NCBI GenBank assembly: GCA_009760855.2
Contig: WPIO01000019.1
Location: 1 to 62,000 of the forward strand
Direction of reading: 5' to 3'
Length of the DNA: 62,000 nt
Source: Cristatella mucedo
Taxonomy: Eukaryota > Bryozoa > Phylactolaemata > Cristatellidae
The notes under the pieces are model-generated. The model was not told where the DNA came from, did no database searches, and worked only from the letters and a program-made list of their open reading frames with translations. The position numbers and the translations under genes were made by a program. Shown piece by piece: positions 16,800-26,790 of the stretch. Positions within the stretch are counted from its first letter, which is position 1, and the number at the start of each line of letters is the position of its first letter.

Positions 16800-19650
16800 A
16801 CCGATGGTCTTGAAATAGATTATTTGCTTCCTATGGAGCCAGTGAAGCTCAAATAGAAGGGTGTGATGTGGCAGCTACGCCGCTGACTGCAGGCCGGCCA
16901 GACGAGCCGCTGCGTTTTGCACCAGTTTCAGACGATTAGGTCTCGGGCCGAGAGTTCTGAAAATAGCGAATTGCAATAATCTAGGCGGATGTAGAAAGCT
17001 CGTGAACTATTTTCGCTGTCGCACGCATATCTAGGCGGGCCCTGATATCGGCAATGCTCCTCAGCTTTGAAGTCGTCACGATGCTTCATTGGGAACCAGC
17101 GAAGGTCGATGAGACTTGATGGTGTGATTTAGCAATCATGCTTAAACCAGCAAGCAACAGCACCCAAGAAGACACCCAGGGCCGCCGCCTAGTACCTAGA
17201 TCCCCTGGTCATGAACGTGTGCTGATTCGTGAACAGGCGAACAGTACGAAAAGTACGCTCGAACGAAAACAACAAGTTCACAGCGGCTGGGACCGGAAGT
17301 GAATTCCTGACTTTCGGTGACAGCGAACTGAATGCTATATCGTCGAATGATTTCAATCAAGCGCGAGGAAATGCGGACGACTTGAAGGCGAAAAGCTGGT
17401 TGTGCGAGAGCAGAATTGAGGAACTTAGCAGTGGGATAGGTAGGGTGGTGCAAGTGAGTGAAGCGACCTGTAAGTAAGCCAGACAAAGGAACCTGATGAC
17501 GATTACATACGTGCTTGATAGGGAGCTAATGAAGGTCGTACAGAAGTGGTGCGATGTAGCAGCTAAGCTGTTAATAATAACAATATTCTAATATATGATG
17601 ATACATTTGATTTAGCACCCTCGGAGAAATCAATCTCTTTCTAGGCACCTAACATTTGCTGCAAAGAAAGCACGATCAAATGACAGACCTGACAAGCTGC
17701 TGCGTTTTGAATCATTTGCAGGTGAATAAGGACACCGACTCTGGAGTCCTGAATAAAGAGAAATTGAGTAATCTAGACGCTATGTCACAAACACGCGAAC
17801 TAGTTTGGCTGTCTTACTCTTATCTAAGCAGCACCTGATTTGTACAATGTTGCTCAGCTGCAAGTAGGAATTGACCAGCTGCAAGTAGGAATTGACAGCG
17901 GATGCAATTACTCGTATATTGACTTGTATATAGTATAGTCCACTTGCGAAGTAGCCGTCCAAATTACAAGCAGACATCGTTGAAAAGATGAAAGATTAAC
18001 CAGTCTTGAAGGTGAGGTCGTGCAACTTGAGGGTGGCACTAGGCTTGCCCGTAACCAATATGTCGTTCTTATCATCAGCAAGCTCGAGCGTGTTTGCGGC
18101 CGTCCAAGAACGAAGATGGTTGTTGCAAGGGAATTAAGTAAGTCGGATGTGGAGCAAGGCTGAGACGGGTTGATGGATAGGTAGCACTGAGTGCCATCGA
18201 CGTAGAAATGGAAGCCACGATCGTGTTTGCCCTCAAAATTGGCCTCGCGGAAAATGCAGATAGTGAAGAGAAGAGAGTCCTAAGGCATCCTATGCGAGGC
18301 GAAGAGCTGCCCATGAGCTTATCACCCATACGTCAGTACCTTCAGGTGGCCTAGCAAGATCATTGGCTGCTTGAGCGATCACGCAGAATGAGTCTGCAGT
18401 CATTAGCCATTCACGCGCTGATTAGCGGTCTCGTGTTTCCGGAGGCGAGCTTGATGAGTGCTCCAATCACCAGTAGGCTGGTGCTCCAAAAATAGACTTG
18501 CTGCTCTGCGTCATCCTGTGTTGCTCGGGAAGCTGTTGTGCCGGCACAGGCTGACCTACTGCGTGCGATGCGCAATCTGCGTGGCGGATGACCAAAAGCC
18601 ATTAACATCCTCACTTGATATCTCAGACTGAGGTGGGGACTGACGCAGATAAGTATTGTTGTCCCAATCGTATATCTAGGCGTGCCGAGTCGCCCCTGAA
18701 AGAGATTTTGGAGAACTAGAAGAGAGGCTCTACCTTGATCAGTATTGCTTGAAAGATCATTGCAAACCCCAAGCAAAGTATTTTCTTTATAATGTTAAGC
18801 TTTAAATCTCGATGGGAACTTGCTAACAAGATGCGATGAATTGATGTAAATTTGTAGGTTCTTGGCCATCACTTGTTCCGGTGTCCTGGATAGGGATAAA
18901 GAAGAGCGACCGGACGAAAATTGCATGTGTTCTCATGATACGGTAGTCTTTTTTAATGAGTGATTATACTATAATGAGTGACTTCACCGCCGGTATCCTG
19001 GGACGTACATTTATTTGCTTTAGTGAGAATCTGCAGGTCTGTACACCTCATATGGAGAACTCTTAAGATAAGGTCTGGGGAGACTGGTTTTTTTTAACTG
19101 GGAGAACAATTTGGAGATGACCTCAACAGAGTTCAATAGATTGACGAGCAGGAATAGAGAGAGGATGCGGACGACAGTGGAGGGAACATTCCATACGAAG
19201 AATTTGGAGACACTATTGGGATCGGATGGAAGTAGGCTCGTTTGCGAGTGGTTAAGAAGAAGATCGAGGGTTGAATTAATGCTAACTCATCTGTAATTTG
19301 ACCATTCTTCATAAATTTTGGACCTAACCTTGGCGAGAATGAATTTAAATGACCTACTCGATACCTATACTATTACTTAAATGCCAGCCTGTGGATGAGC
19401 CTCGAAGTGTTGGCATCATTACGTTTAGTACTCCTTGCTTTCTGCATGTCGGCCGTAAACCAAAGAGCTTATCGGCAGGGATGGACCTGCTGTCTAGTGA
19501 GAGGTGCAAAATCATCGAGGACGCTGGCTAGCGAACGCTGGCTAGCGACGTTTTATAGCACTGCATAAAGAAAGGAATCTCTGTCTGGAAGGCAGAGGTT
19601 ATAAACAAACCTGTCTTGAATAACATCAATGTAGAGAGACCTCTCAGCTG
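16800..19650 (-). mobile_element. L2-C retrotransposon, long but heavily degraded
   Basis: Minus-strand fragments appear in the correct order for one element: a VLASVLDDFAPL linker block near 19.5 kb; GVCNDLSSNTDQGRASLLVL (18.7 kb), an RT block; FYVDGTQCYLSI (18.2 kb), a decayed FYADDTQLY catalytic block; and RLDYCNSLFSELSARDL (16.95 kb). Many stops and frameshifts; an L2-B tail is inserted at 17.6 kb. Distinct in sequence from L2-A. Confidence 0.6.
17566..17682 (-). mobile_element. L2-B 3' end, inserted in L2-C
   Basis: Minus-strand terminus with degraded (AAT)n, the TTAGCACCCTCGGAG arm and CTTTCTAGGCACCTAACATT, interrupting the L2-C element. Confidence 0.7.
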
Positions 19651-20013
19651 TCTTGACTCAGCTGTAAGTTTAGACGCCGAAGCAGCAACACATTCTGGGG
19701 GAAATGAAATCCATATATGATTATATGTGCTGAAATTAATTACGGCAAGGTTCGTTAAGGTACCTATTCTCTGAATCTAGTGTCTTTGAGAGGAATGATA
19801 TTAAGCAGACTGGGGAGTTACTTATTCTTCTGTCTAGTTTCGAATTGTATATCTGGGAAGTAGGGACAGCCTTGAAGGTGGATGTTGAGAAAGAGCAAAG
19901 AACCTAGGGGGAAGACTCCAATGAAGGAATTACCTTATGAATTGACTCTCTAATTTGTCAATCTTGCTGAAAATGAATCTAGAAAAAGGATCTGTTATAT
20001 AAATAAATAAATC

Positions 20014-20181
20014 CTATCTGATTAAACAGCCTCTTTTTTGTATAGTGACAGAGCAGCCTTTACGGCTATCACCACCGCTTGCAGTGGTGATAAAGAACCG
20101 CCCACTGCAGGAATCTAACCCACGACCTCGGACCGAGGTCGTGAAAGCAACCGCCTTACCTAGTGTGCCATCACGGCTCAC
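20014..20181 (-). mobile_element. SINE2 (tRNA-derived), ~168 bp
   Basis: Minus-strand full-length copy of the family at 22868 and 47013. It has a tRNA-like head starting GTGAGCCGTGATGGCAC with A- and B-box-like sequence, a body with GCGGTGGTGATAGCCGTAAA, and a tail with TATACAAAAAAGAGGC. An 11-bp inverted repeat lies between the two boxes. Confidence 0.8.
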
Positions 20182-20544
20182 CACGAGGGCCGCCAGGTAT
20201 GATTATGAGTTGGCTCGGTTAAGTAAATTGTTAACAATCAACATCAGCCTGTTTGGATTGTGCATTTGTTATTGCACAATGTTCGTATAGAAGCTAGACT
20301 TGGCCTTGGCTATTATGGATTGATAGGACCAACAATTACCTCGCATGCCAGTCAATAAAAAATCAGTAATCCATTCAGTCCTAATATTGTTATAAGCATT
20401 TTCAAGCTTGATCTAAGTATTTATACTTAACTAGTCGACCACCTGCAGTAAAACGTTGCATATCTTCGCGAGGGCGTACATTGAGCTTTTAGTCAGAGGA
20501 GCGAACTCATCCAGAATTATATTCGTGGCATTTCATCATGAATG

Positions 20545-20749
20545 CATGCTGCCACTAACCACATTTGCATGCTGACCCTGTGCATGTCACCCCTAACCAT
20601 ATTATTCATTTCGTTTGTTTTTTCAAGCATGATTTTACTTACCATTCAATTGCATTTCACTTTACAGCAAATGTAAAGCGCCTAGAGAGAGATTAAGTTC
20701 TCTGAGGGCGCTTTATCAAGTGAATTATTATTATTATTATTATTATTAT
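20545..20749 (+). mobile_element. L2-B 3' end, truncated
   Basis: Plus-strand terminus, with CTGCCACTAACCACATTTGC, TTACAGCAAATGTAAAGCGCC, the hairpin and an (ATT)n tail. Confidence 0.8.
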
Positions 20750-20831
20750 GAAGGGTGGCTCAGACGGAGTATTAGGCAGGAGTAGCGAGGAAGGTATTTA
20801 TTCGGGAACGGCCTCAATATCACGATTCCTC

Positions 20832-20968
20832 GGCTGGTTTGGCCCAGCGGTAAAGGTGCTCACCCCGGCCAAGGCCAGGCCGGTGTCGTAGGCTCAACCC
20901 CTGTAGCATATGTGAAGCGCCTGAATAGAGGTGAAGTTCTCTCGCGGCGCTATACAAATGAATTATAT
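20832..20968 (+). mobile_element. SINE1 (tRNA-derived, L2-like tail), full length
   Basis: Best plus-strand copy: head GGCTGGTTTGGCCCAGCGG with a clear A box, B box GGCTCAACCCC, then GTGAAGCGCCTGAATAGAGG and GGCGCTATACAAATGAATTA, followed by an (AT)n run. Confidence 0.82.
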
Positions 20969-21547
20969 ATATATATATATATATAATTTTTATTGATGTT
21001 TTGTGATTCGACAATACCAAAACAGGAGACATGTTGCTAAGATACAGATCCGAGACTCGTCGCTAACCCGCTCTCTTACCAAGACTGGGCATCCGGCGGG
21101 AGACACCCGATTCTCGAACCCTGGGTGTGGCAGCCACATTCAGGAAAACTTGAAGAGGAATAGTGAAACGACAACGAGCATGCGCGAGAATACAGAACAG
21201 CACCGTCACTAACGTCCGACGAACCTGTAGTGGCAGATGGGACGGTTGTGGCAGCTGTAGCAGAAACGGCTTCATTCCAAAGCGACACAGAAGCTCTATC
21301 CTCGAGACGGCTCACAGCACATCAGCGCTCCCCCCGCCGCCGCTCTCTCCCCATCCGCGCCACAAGATCAAGGTCATGGATCTAACAAAGCGCACCAAGG
21401 CCCCCCCCCTGCGGTAGGTACACCCAGCCGGTAAACCGCAGAGGGGAGCCGGGAGGCCCCCTCCCAACGCGACCGAAACACTCGCCCAAGCAGCCGATTC
21501 AAATCACTGCCGTAGTGTCCAACTGAACTGATGTCTCTCAGGAAGTA

Positions 21548-21669
21548 AGTAAGGTACTCGTGGGTTTGATTCCTGCAGTTGGGTGATTCTGTATTGCCAA
21601 CTGCAAGCGGCGGTGGTAGCCGATAAGGCTCTACTGCCGGTATACAAATGAGGCTGTTAAATCGACTGC
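21548..21669 (+). mobile_element. SINE2, 5'-truncated
   Basis: Plus-strand copy beginning near the B box (GTGGGTTTGATTCC), with GGCGGTGGTAGCCGATAAGG and TATACAAATGAGGCTGTTAA. Confidence 0.72.
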
Positions 21670-22039
21670 GATTTTTTCCATGAGCATATAGCGAAAGAAT
21701 GGCGGGCACCGAGATGCATGCGCCGACGAGACTATGGGTGCGCATGCAATGCCGACGTCACGGCGAGCACGTGCAGCAAGCGTTTAAATAATAGACATAT
21801 CCTTTCACGCATGCTGTTGAATAAACGGATAAGCTTTAAAAAAAAGTGCTATGTGTAGCAGATTCCGAGTTAAACATTCGTCAGAGCTACGCAAAGTTTG
21901 GCGAATTCTGCTCCAGTCAGAAAACGTGAGTCGCGCTCGGTGAGCCGAAAGCGGATATGGAGATGCGTGAAACTAGACAGGCTGCTAGGATGTGCCAATA
22001 ACCAATTGCGAACTGTGGTTTTAATTCCACGCTACAGAA
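21670..22039. other. Unassigned intergenic sequence
   Basis: Nothing recognised between the SINE2 copy and the satellite array; includes a short poly-A stretch at 21837. Confidence 0.5.
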
Positions 22040-24410
22040 AAGAGTGTTATGGCTTTGCCCGCTAAATTCCTTGAAATTTCGCATGCGCGTTCTAGTTCGA
22101 CGGCCTCCAAAGGCCTAAAGCAGCTGGCCTCTCCAAATATTTGTCCTGCGATACAACTTACGCTTCCACTTACGGCTTGGCACAACGGAGGTTTTAATTA
22201 CGCACCATCAAAAAAAAGTGTTTTGGTTTTACCCAAAAAATTCCATGACATTGGGCTGGCGTGAGGAGATGCTGTGGCCTCCATAAACCTGGCCATCAGA
22301 AGCCATAGCATTATAACGCGTCGGCGCAATCACATAAAGTTAAGTGGGTCAACCCCCAATATTATTTTCCATAATCGCCAATAGAGACAGCAATCTTACG
22401 ACGCCTATTGTTGAAATAGTAGCTGCATCGCAGTTCGAAAATGCAGACGGGGCTGGGCCATTGCAGGAGGCAATGGCATGATAACTTGCACCCCCAATGG
22501 TACGAAATTTGTTTTGTAATTCCAGAACATTGTTTTTTTATCACGTTAGGTGAAAACTTTGTTGCGCAACGCTTATTTTGGAAATGGTAGCCAAATCGCA
22601 GTTCGAAAATGTTGGGAGGCTCGCTGGCCAGGGCTATTGGAAGCCATAGCGTGAGAACGCCCGTGCACTACGCCGTTAAATTTGGCTGGTGAACCCGCAA
22701 CACTATTTTCTATAATGTGGAATTAAACCAAAATTACCTATGCTTATTACAAAAAGGGAAGCCGCATCGAAGTTCGAAAGGGCTCGGCGTCCCGGGTCAT
22801 TGAAGGCCACTGGGCGAGAATACGCATGTACGATTGCACGAAATTTTGTAGTTTTGAATAACAAATGCTAGCTGATTTAGCAGCCTCTTTTGCACAGTAA
22901 CAGAAGAATCTTTACGGCTATCACCATCGCTTGCAGAGGCGAGACAGTATCGCCCACCGCAGAATTCGAGCCCACAACCTCGGGACCAAGGTCTTGAAAA
23001 GCAATTGCCTTACCTAGTGCGTCATCACGGCTCACAATGTTTTCTGTTACGTGGAGTCAAAAGCGAAGTTGCTCTAAGCTTATTGTGGAAGTGCCAGCTG
23101 TGCCGCAGTTGAAAATATAGCGAGCCTAACCCATCGAGGGCCGTAGCATATAAACGCCAATGCGCAGTCGCATGCAATTTTAAAGATAAACCTGGAACAG
23201 TGTTTTTGATAATCTGGAATGAAAACCACAGCTTCGCGACGGCTACTGTGGAAATGGCAGCTGTATCGCAGTTCGGATACGTAAGGAGGCTGGCAGGTTT
23301 GGGCTGTCTGAGGCATAGAATAGGATAGGCCACGCGGTATACGATGAAATTTGATGGGTAAACCCGGGACACCGTTTTCTATAATGTGGAATCAACAGTG
23401 CAGTTGCACAACAGTTATTGTGGAAATGGCACTGTATTGCATGTCAATTATGTAGGGTGGCTAGCTGTCTTGGGCCACTGGAGGCCATAGCATGAGAACG
23501 TGCAAATGCAAGCGCAAAACGTTCAATGGGTAAACCTGGAAAATTACTTGCTATAATTTTCTACCAAAACCGCTGGTGCGTGAAGCTGTTGTTGAAATGG
23601 CAGCAGTATCACAGTTTGACTATTCAGGGCTGCCATTTTTGCTGGGCCATCGGAGGCCATAGCCTGAGAACGCGAAAGCTCTAACTGCTGAAATTTGGTG
23701 AGTAAACCTGGCACACTGTTGTCTATCATTTGAAATCAAAACCACAGTTGCACAAAGCCTTTTGTGGAAATGACAAGTGGAATGCAGTTCGAATGCTTTG
23801 GCCACCAATAGGGCTGGGCCATCGGAAGCCATTGAATGAGAACGCGAGAGCGAAATTGCATGATATTTGGTTCATAAACCTGGAACACGATTTTCTCATT
23901 TGAAATGAAAGCAGCAGTTGCGCAACGCTACTGCGGAATTGGCAGCTGAATCGAAATGTGATTAATTAGTGCTGCCATTTGGGCAGAATCATTGGAGGCG
24001 TCACACGAGAACGCGCAAGAGCATTCGAACGAAATCTTGCGGGTAAACTTGGAATAAACTATTGGCTATAATCTGGAATCAAAACCGTAGCTTTTGTGGT
24101 ATGGCAGCTTTAACACAGTTGGAATGTTTTGAGCTGCCATTTGGGGCGGGTCAGCAGAGGCCTTAGCATGAGAACACGCAAGGGCAATTGCACGAAATCT
24201 TGTTGATAAACTTGGCATACTGTTTTCTACAATTTTAAATTAATTACTGCAGTTACACGTGGCCTTTTACATAACAGACAGCTGCATCGCCGTCCGAACG
24301 TGTAAAACACCGGCTGACTTTGAGGCCATAGCACGAGAACGCGAAAGCGCAATTGCATGAATTTTAGTGGGTAAACCCGTTGCACCATTCTGTTTAATAT
24401 GGTGCTCGTA
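22040..24410 (+). repeat. Degenerate ~171-bp satellite array, about 13 units
   Basis: The same sentence of sequence recurs with drift: GGGCCATnGGAGGCCATAGC, a gap, AAATTTGGTGGGTAAACC, GGAACACTGTTTTCTATAAT, then TTGTGGAAATGGCAGCTG and ATCGCAGTTCGAA. The fixed point near GGAACACTG falls at about 22353, 22523, 22697, then 23190, 23366, 23537, 23708, 23879, 24050, 24211 and 24379; most steps are 168-176 bases, and one is 161. The missing step holds an inserted SINE2. No coding frame survives. Confidence 0.9.
22868..23035 (-). mobile_element. SINE2 inserted in a satellite unit
   Basis: Minus-strand full-length copy starting CTAGCTGATTTAGCAGCC and ending CATCACGGCTCAC. It splits a satellite unit at the GGAACACTG point; left flank ACAAATG and right flank ACAATG suggest a 6-7 base target duplication. 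Confidence 0.85.
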
Positions 24411-24584
24411 ATTCACTAGCGATTAATTATTGTGAATTGAGAAAGCAAGAACTAGTAGAAAGAATTATAAATGTAGAATTCCAGCGACTGTCGGTCAGTG
24501 CCTTGTTCGGGAGAACGAACATGCTTGACGCTATGCATCCCCGACTATAATCCTACGAAGACAAAATGATTAATGAGATGTTAC

Positions 24585-24900
24585 GAGTTCTCTATAGCAC
24601 TCTTATAAAGCCTATGCGGCTTTTGGTACGCACACGGTAGCCAAAAGACTTCGTTTCGTGCAACAACGAGAAAGTTAAAACCATAGCTGAGTTAGGAGGG
24701 CAGTCGAGGAAGTCAGCAGCACGGTCATAGCAGCCCAGACAGTGGGACACGGATGTGCCGCAGCCGGAGAGAAGACGTCGTCGTTGCGTAAGAATCCGCG
24801 GAAGCGAGCTGTGCAGTCTCGGACCCGCTAAGCAAAATGCTTTTCTGCCGCCTTTAACGGTCTTTAAGCGTAGGCAATGGAACAGCTAGAGGCGGCGGGT
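24585..24900 (-). mobile_element. L2-A 3' part, degraded
   Basis: Minus-strand relic: GCCTATGCGGCTTTTGGTACGC, GACTTCGTTTCGTGCAACAA and CGTTGCGTAAGAATCCGCGG follow the L2-A copy at 16.0 kb in the same order, with more mutations and CpG-rich drift. Confidence 0.7.
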
Positions 24901-25876
24901 TCCAAAGGGCGCACGCTGTAAGTGACCGGCATGATTCAGTAGTTGGTCGGGCTGCAGCCGTCGACCGACCGTCGGCCGCTTCATCTGGGTCCGCTAGTCA
25001 TCATCCCCGCAGGCCCAGCGTGCACCAGCCGGTCGGACTCGCTCAACCTCTTCGTGGAACTTGAGCTCGGGCAAAGGCGCGGCCGACCCCGGACCGTCGG
25101 TGCGATCGCTCGAGCTTCGGCCTGTACAGCCGCAGCGTGCGCTCGAGGAGCGAGCGGATAAGTTACAGCCGGCGGAGAAGGCTGGCCGTTTTGAGCTTCT
25201 CAGCCGCCGGCTGCAGAGCTTTGCTCTTCCGCCAAGAGACTGCAGCGGTCCTACTCCGGCTCACAAGGCACGCCGCGGCCTGGCTCTTGCATACTTAGCA
25301 ACGGACGCTTTAGCTCTGCGGACTCCAGACTTTGTAACTCACTCCCACAAGTATTACGCAAAGAGCCATGCAGCTGATTCTGGCGCATCCTTTCTGGACG
25401 TCACGAGCTGCTACTGCTACGCCGTTTACTCCCGCGACAGTCCTCGCTCTCCTATGCGTTTCACTCCCTCTTTGTAGCTTGAAAAGTAGTTTGTTGGCAT
25501 CAACGTGTGCATCAAAAGCAGCGTAATCTTGAATGGCGCAACATATAACTTATCAGCTAAACAGCCGATAAGTCTTCGTGGAGTGACAGACTCTGAAACA
25601 AGCTCGTCGGCACGAGCGCCCACCGAGAGCACACGACCTACAGGTAGCACTCGACGTAATGGCGAACGTGAGCTCTGCCGGCGGCAGTCAGTCGCAAAAT
25701 CCGTGGCGGCTCTATCCGCCGATCCTAGCGCTATCCAAAATTAGCCGTTTTTTCGAAGGAAGGTTGCTCCGCCGGACCGATCGCGGGGAGTCCACCGACA
25801 ATGCCCACACTTCCGGCGAGTCGCGTGGTGCAGATAAGCCCTGGTCACATGAACGTGTGACGCGGTAATAAAAAAG
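24880..25876 (+). promoter_or_regulatory. GC-rich region upstream of synaptogyrin
   Basis: GC- and CpG-rich sequence extends from about 24.9 kb through the start codon to about 26.4 kb, clearly unlike the AT-rich satellite before it. It probably covers the promoter and 5' UTR, but part derives from L2-A coding relics (24585-25480). No TATA box is evident. Confidence 0.35.
25190..25480 (+). mobile_element. L2-A relic in the synaptogyrin upstream region
   Basis: Plus-strand relic whose frame includes HKARRGLALAYLA and FLDVTSCYCYAV, echoing HKARHGLAPSYLA and FSAVLNCYFYAT of the better copies. Unusually GC-rich and missing segments. Confidence 0.55.
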
Positions 25877-26718
25877 ATGGTCGAAGGAGCGTACGGAGCG
25901 GGCCGGGCTGGCGGCAGCTTTGATCCGCGGACGTATTTTCGAAAACCCGAGGTCTTACTACGTCTGGCTTCGCTGGTAGGGCGCAGCTGGCGCCGGCTGC
26001 ATCGGTCGCGTCGTCGGTGCGGTCGCCCGGTCTCATGCTCGCATTCGTTCGTTGTTCTCGTCTCGCTGCCCGCCCTTCGGATCGGACCGCTTCGAGCTGC
26101 TCGATACTTCGCGCCGATCGATACTTGGCCGCCGCCCAGCCGCTAGAGAGATAAAGTAAAGCCGGCGCCGTTCATTTTCCTTCAGAAGCGCTAGTCAGGT
26201 CGCCGGGCCGCCGCGAACCGCCGACTAGGTCTGGCCTGTTGAGTAACCACTTTTGTGTGTATGCTGAAACTATTGATGGGTGTGAGGACGGCGCTTCGCG
26301 CTGCGCCGTCAGTTGGACTCGCTGCCTCGAGCGGCTCGCGCAGCTGCTGCCGCTAGGCGCGGAACAGTACAGATTTCGTAGCTCTCGTCTCTTCAGTGCT
26401 CGCTCGGGTGAACGTCGCACGCTATAGAGCTCTGCACTGTACGTTGTGAGCATCGGTGCATTCGCACTTCCGTAGGCTGAGCCAGGAGCCCTTCGCTACA
26501 TTTCCGGTCGTAAAGCAACTTACCGTTAAGCCGACCACTGTTGCTGTTTTACTCACCTGGGGTGCATGCATGCTTGCGAATTGTGCAGGCTCTGGCGGCG
26601 TCGCGTCTAGCTGAACCAGTGCAAGCTCCTAGCTAGCTAACTTCGTGAGCTCTAGCTCTGCTTGTGACCGCGAGTTGGTGGCTGGGGGGGGGCATGGCAA
26701 GCAAGTGCTAGCTGTGTG

Positions 26719-26790
<72 letters not shown>

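Noticed and set aside
20832-20968. Possible genuine tRNA gene from A and B boxes
   Set aside because: The same head recurs many times attached to an L2-like tail, and no proper acceptor stem is visible; a SINE explains it.
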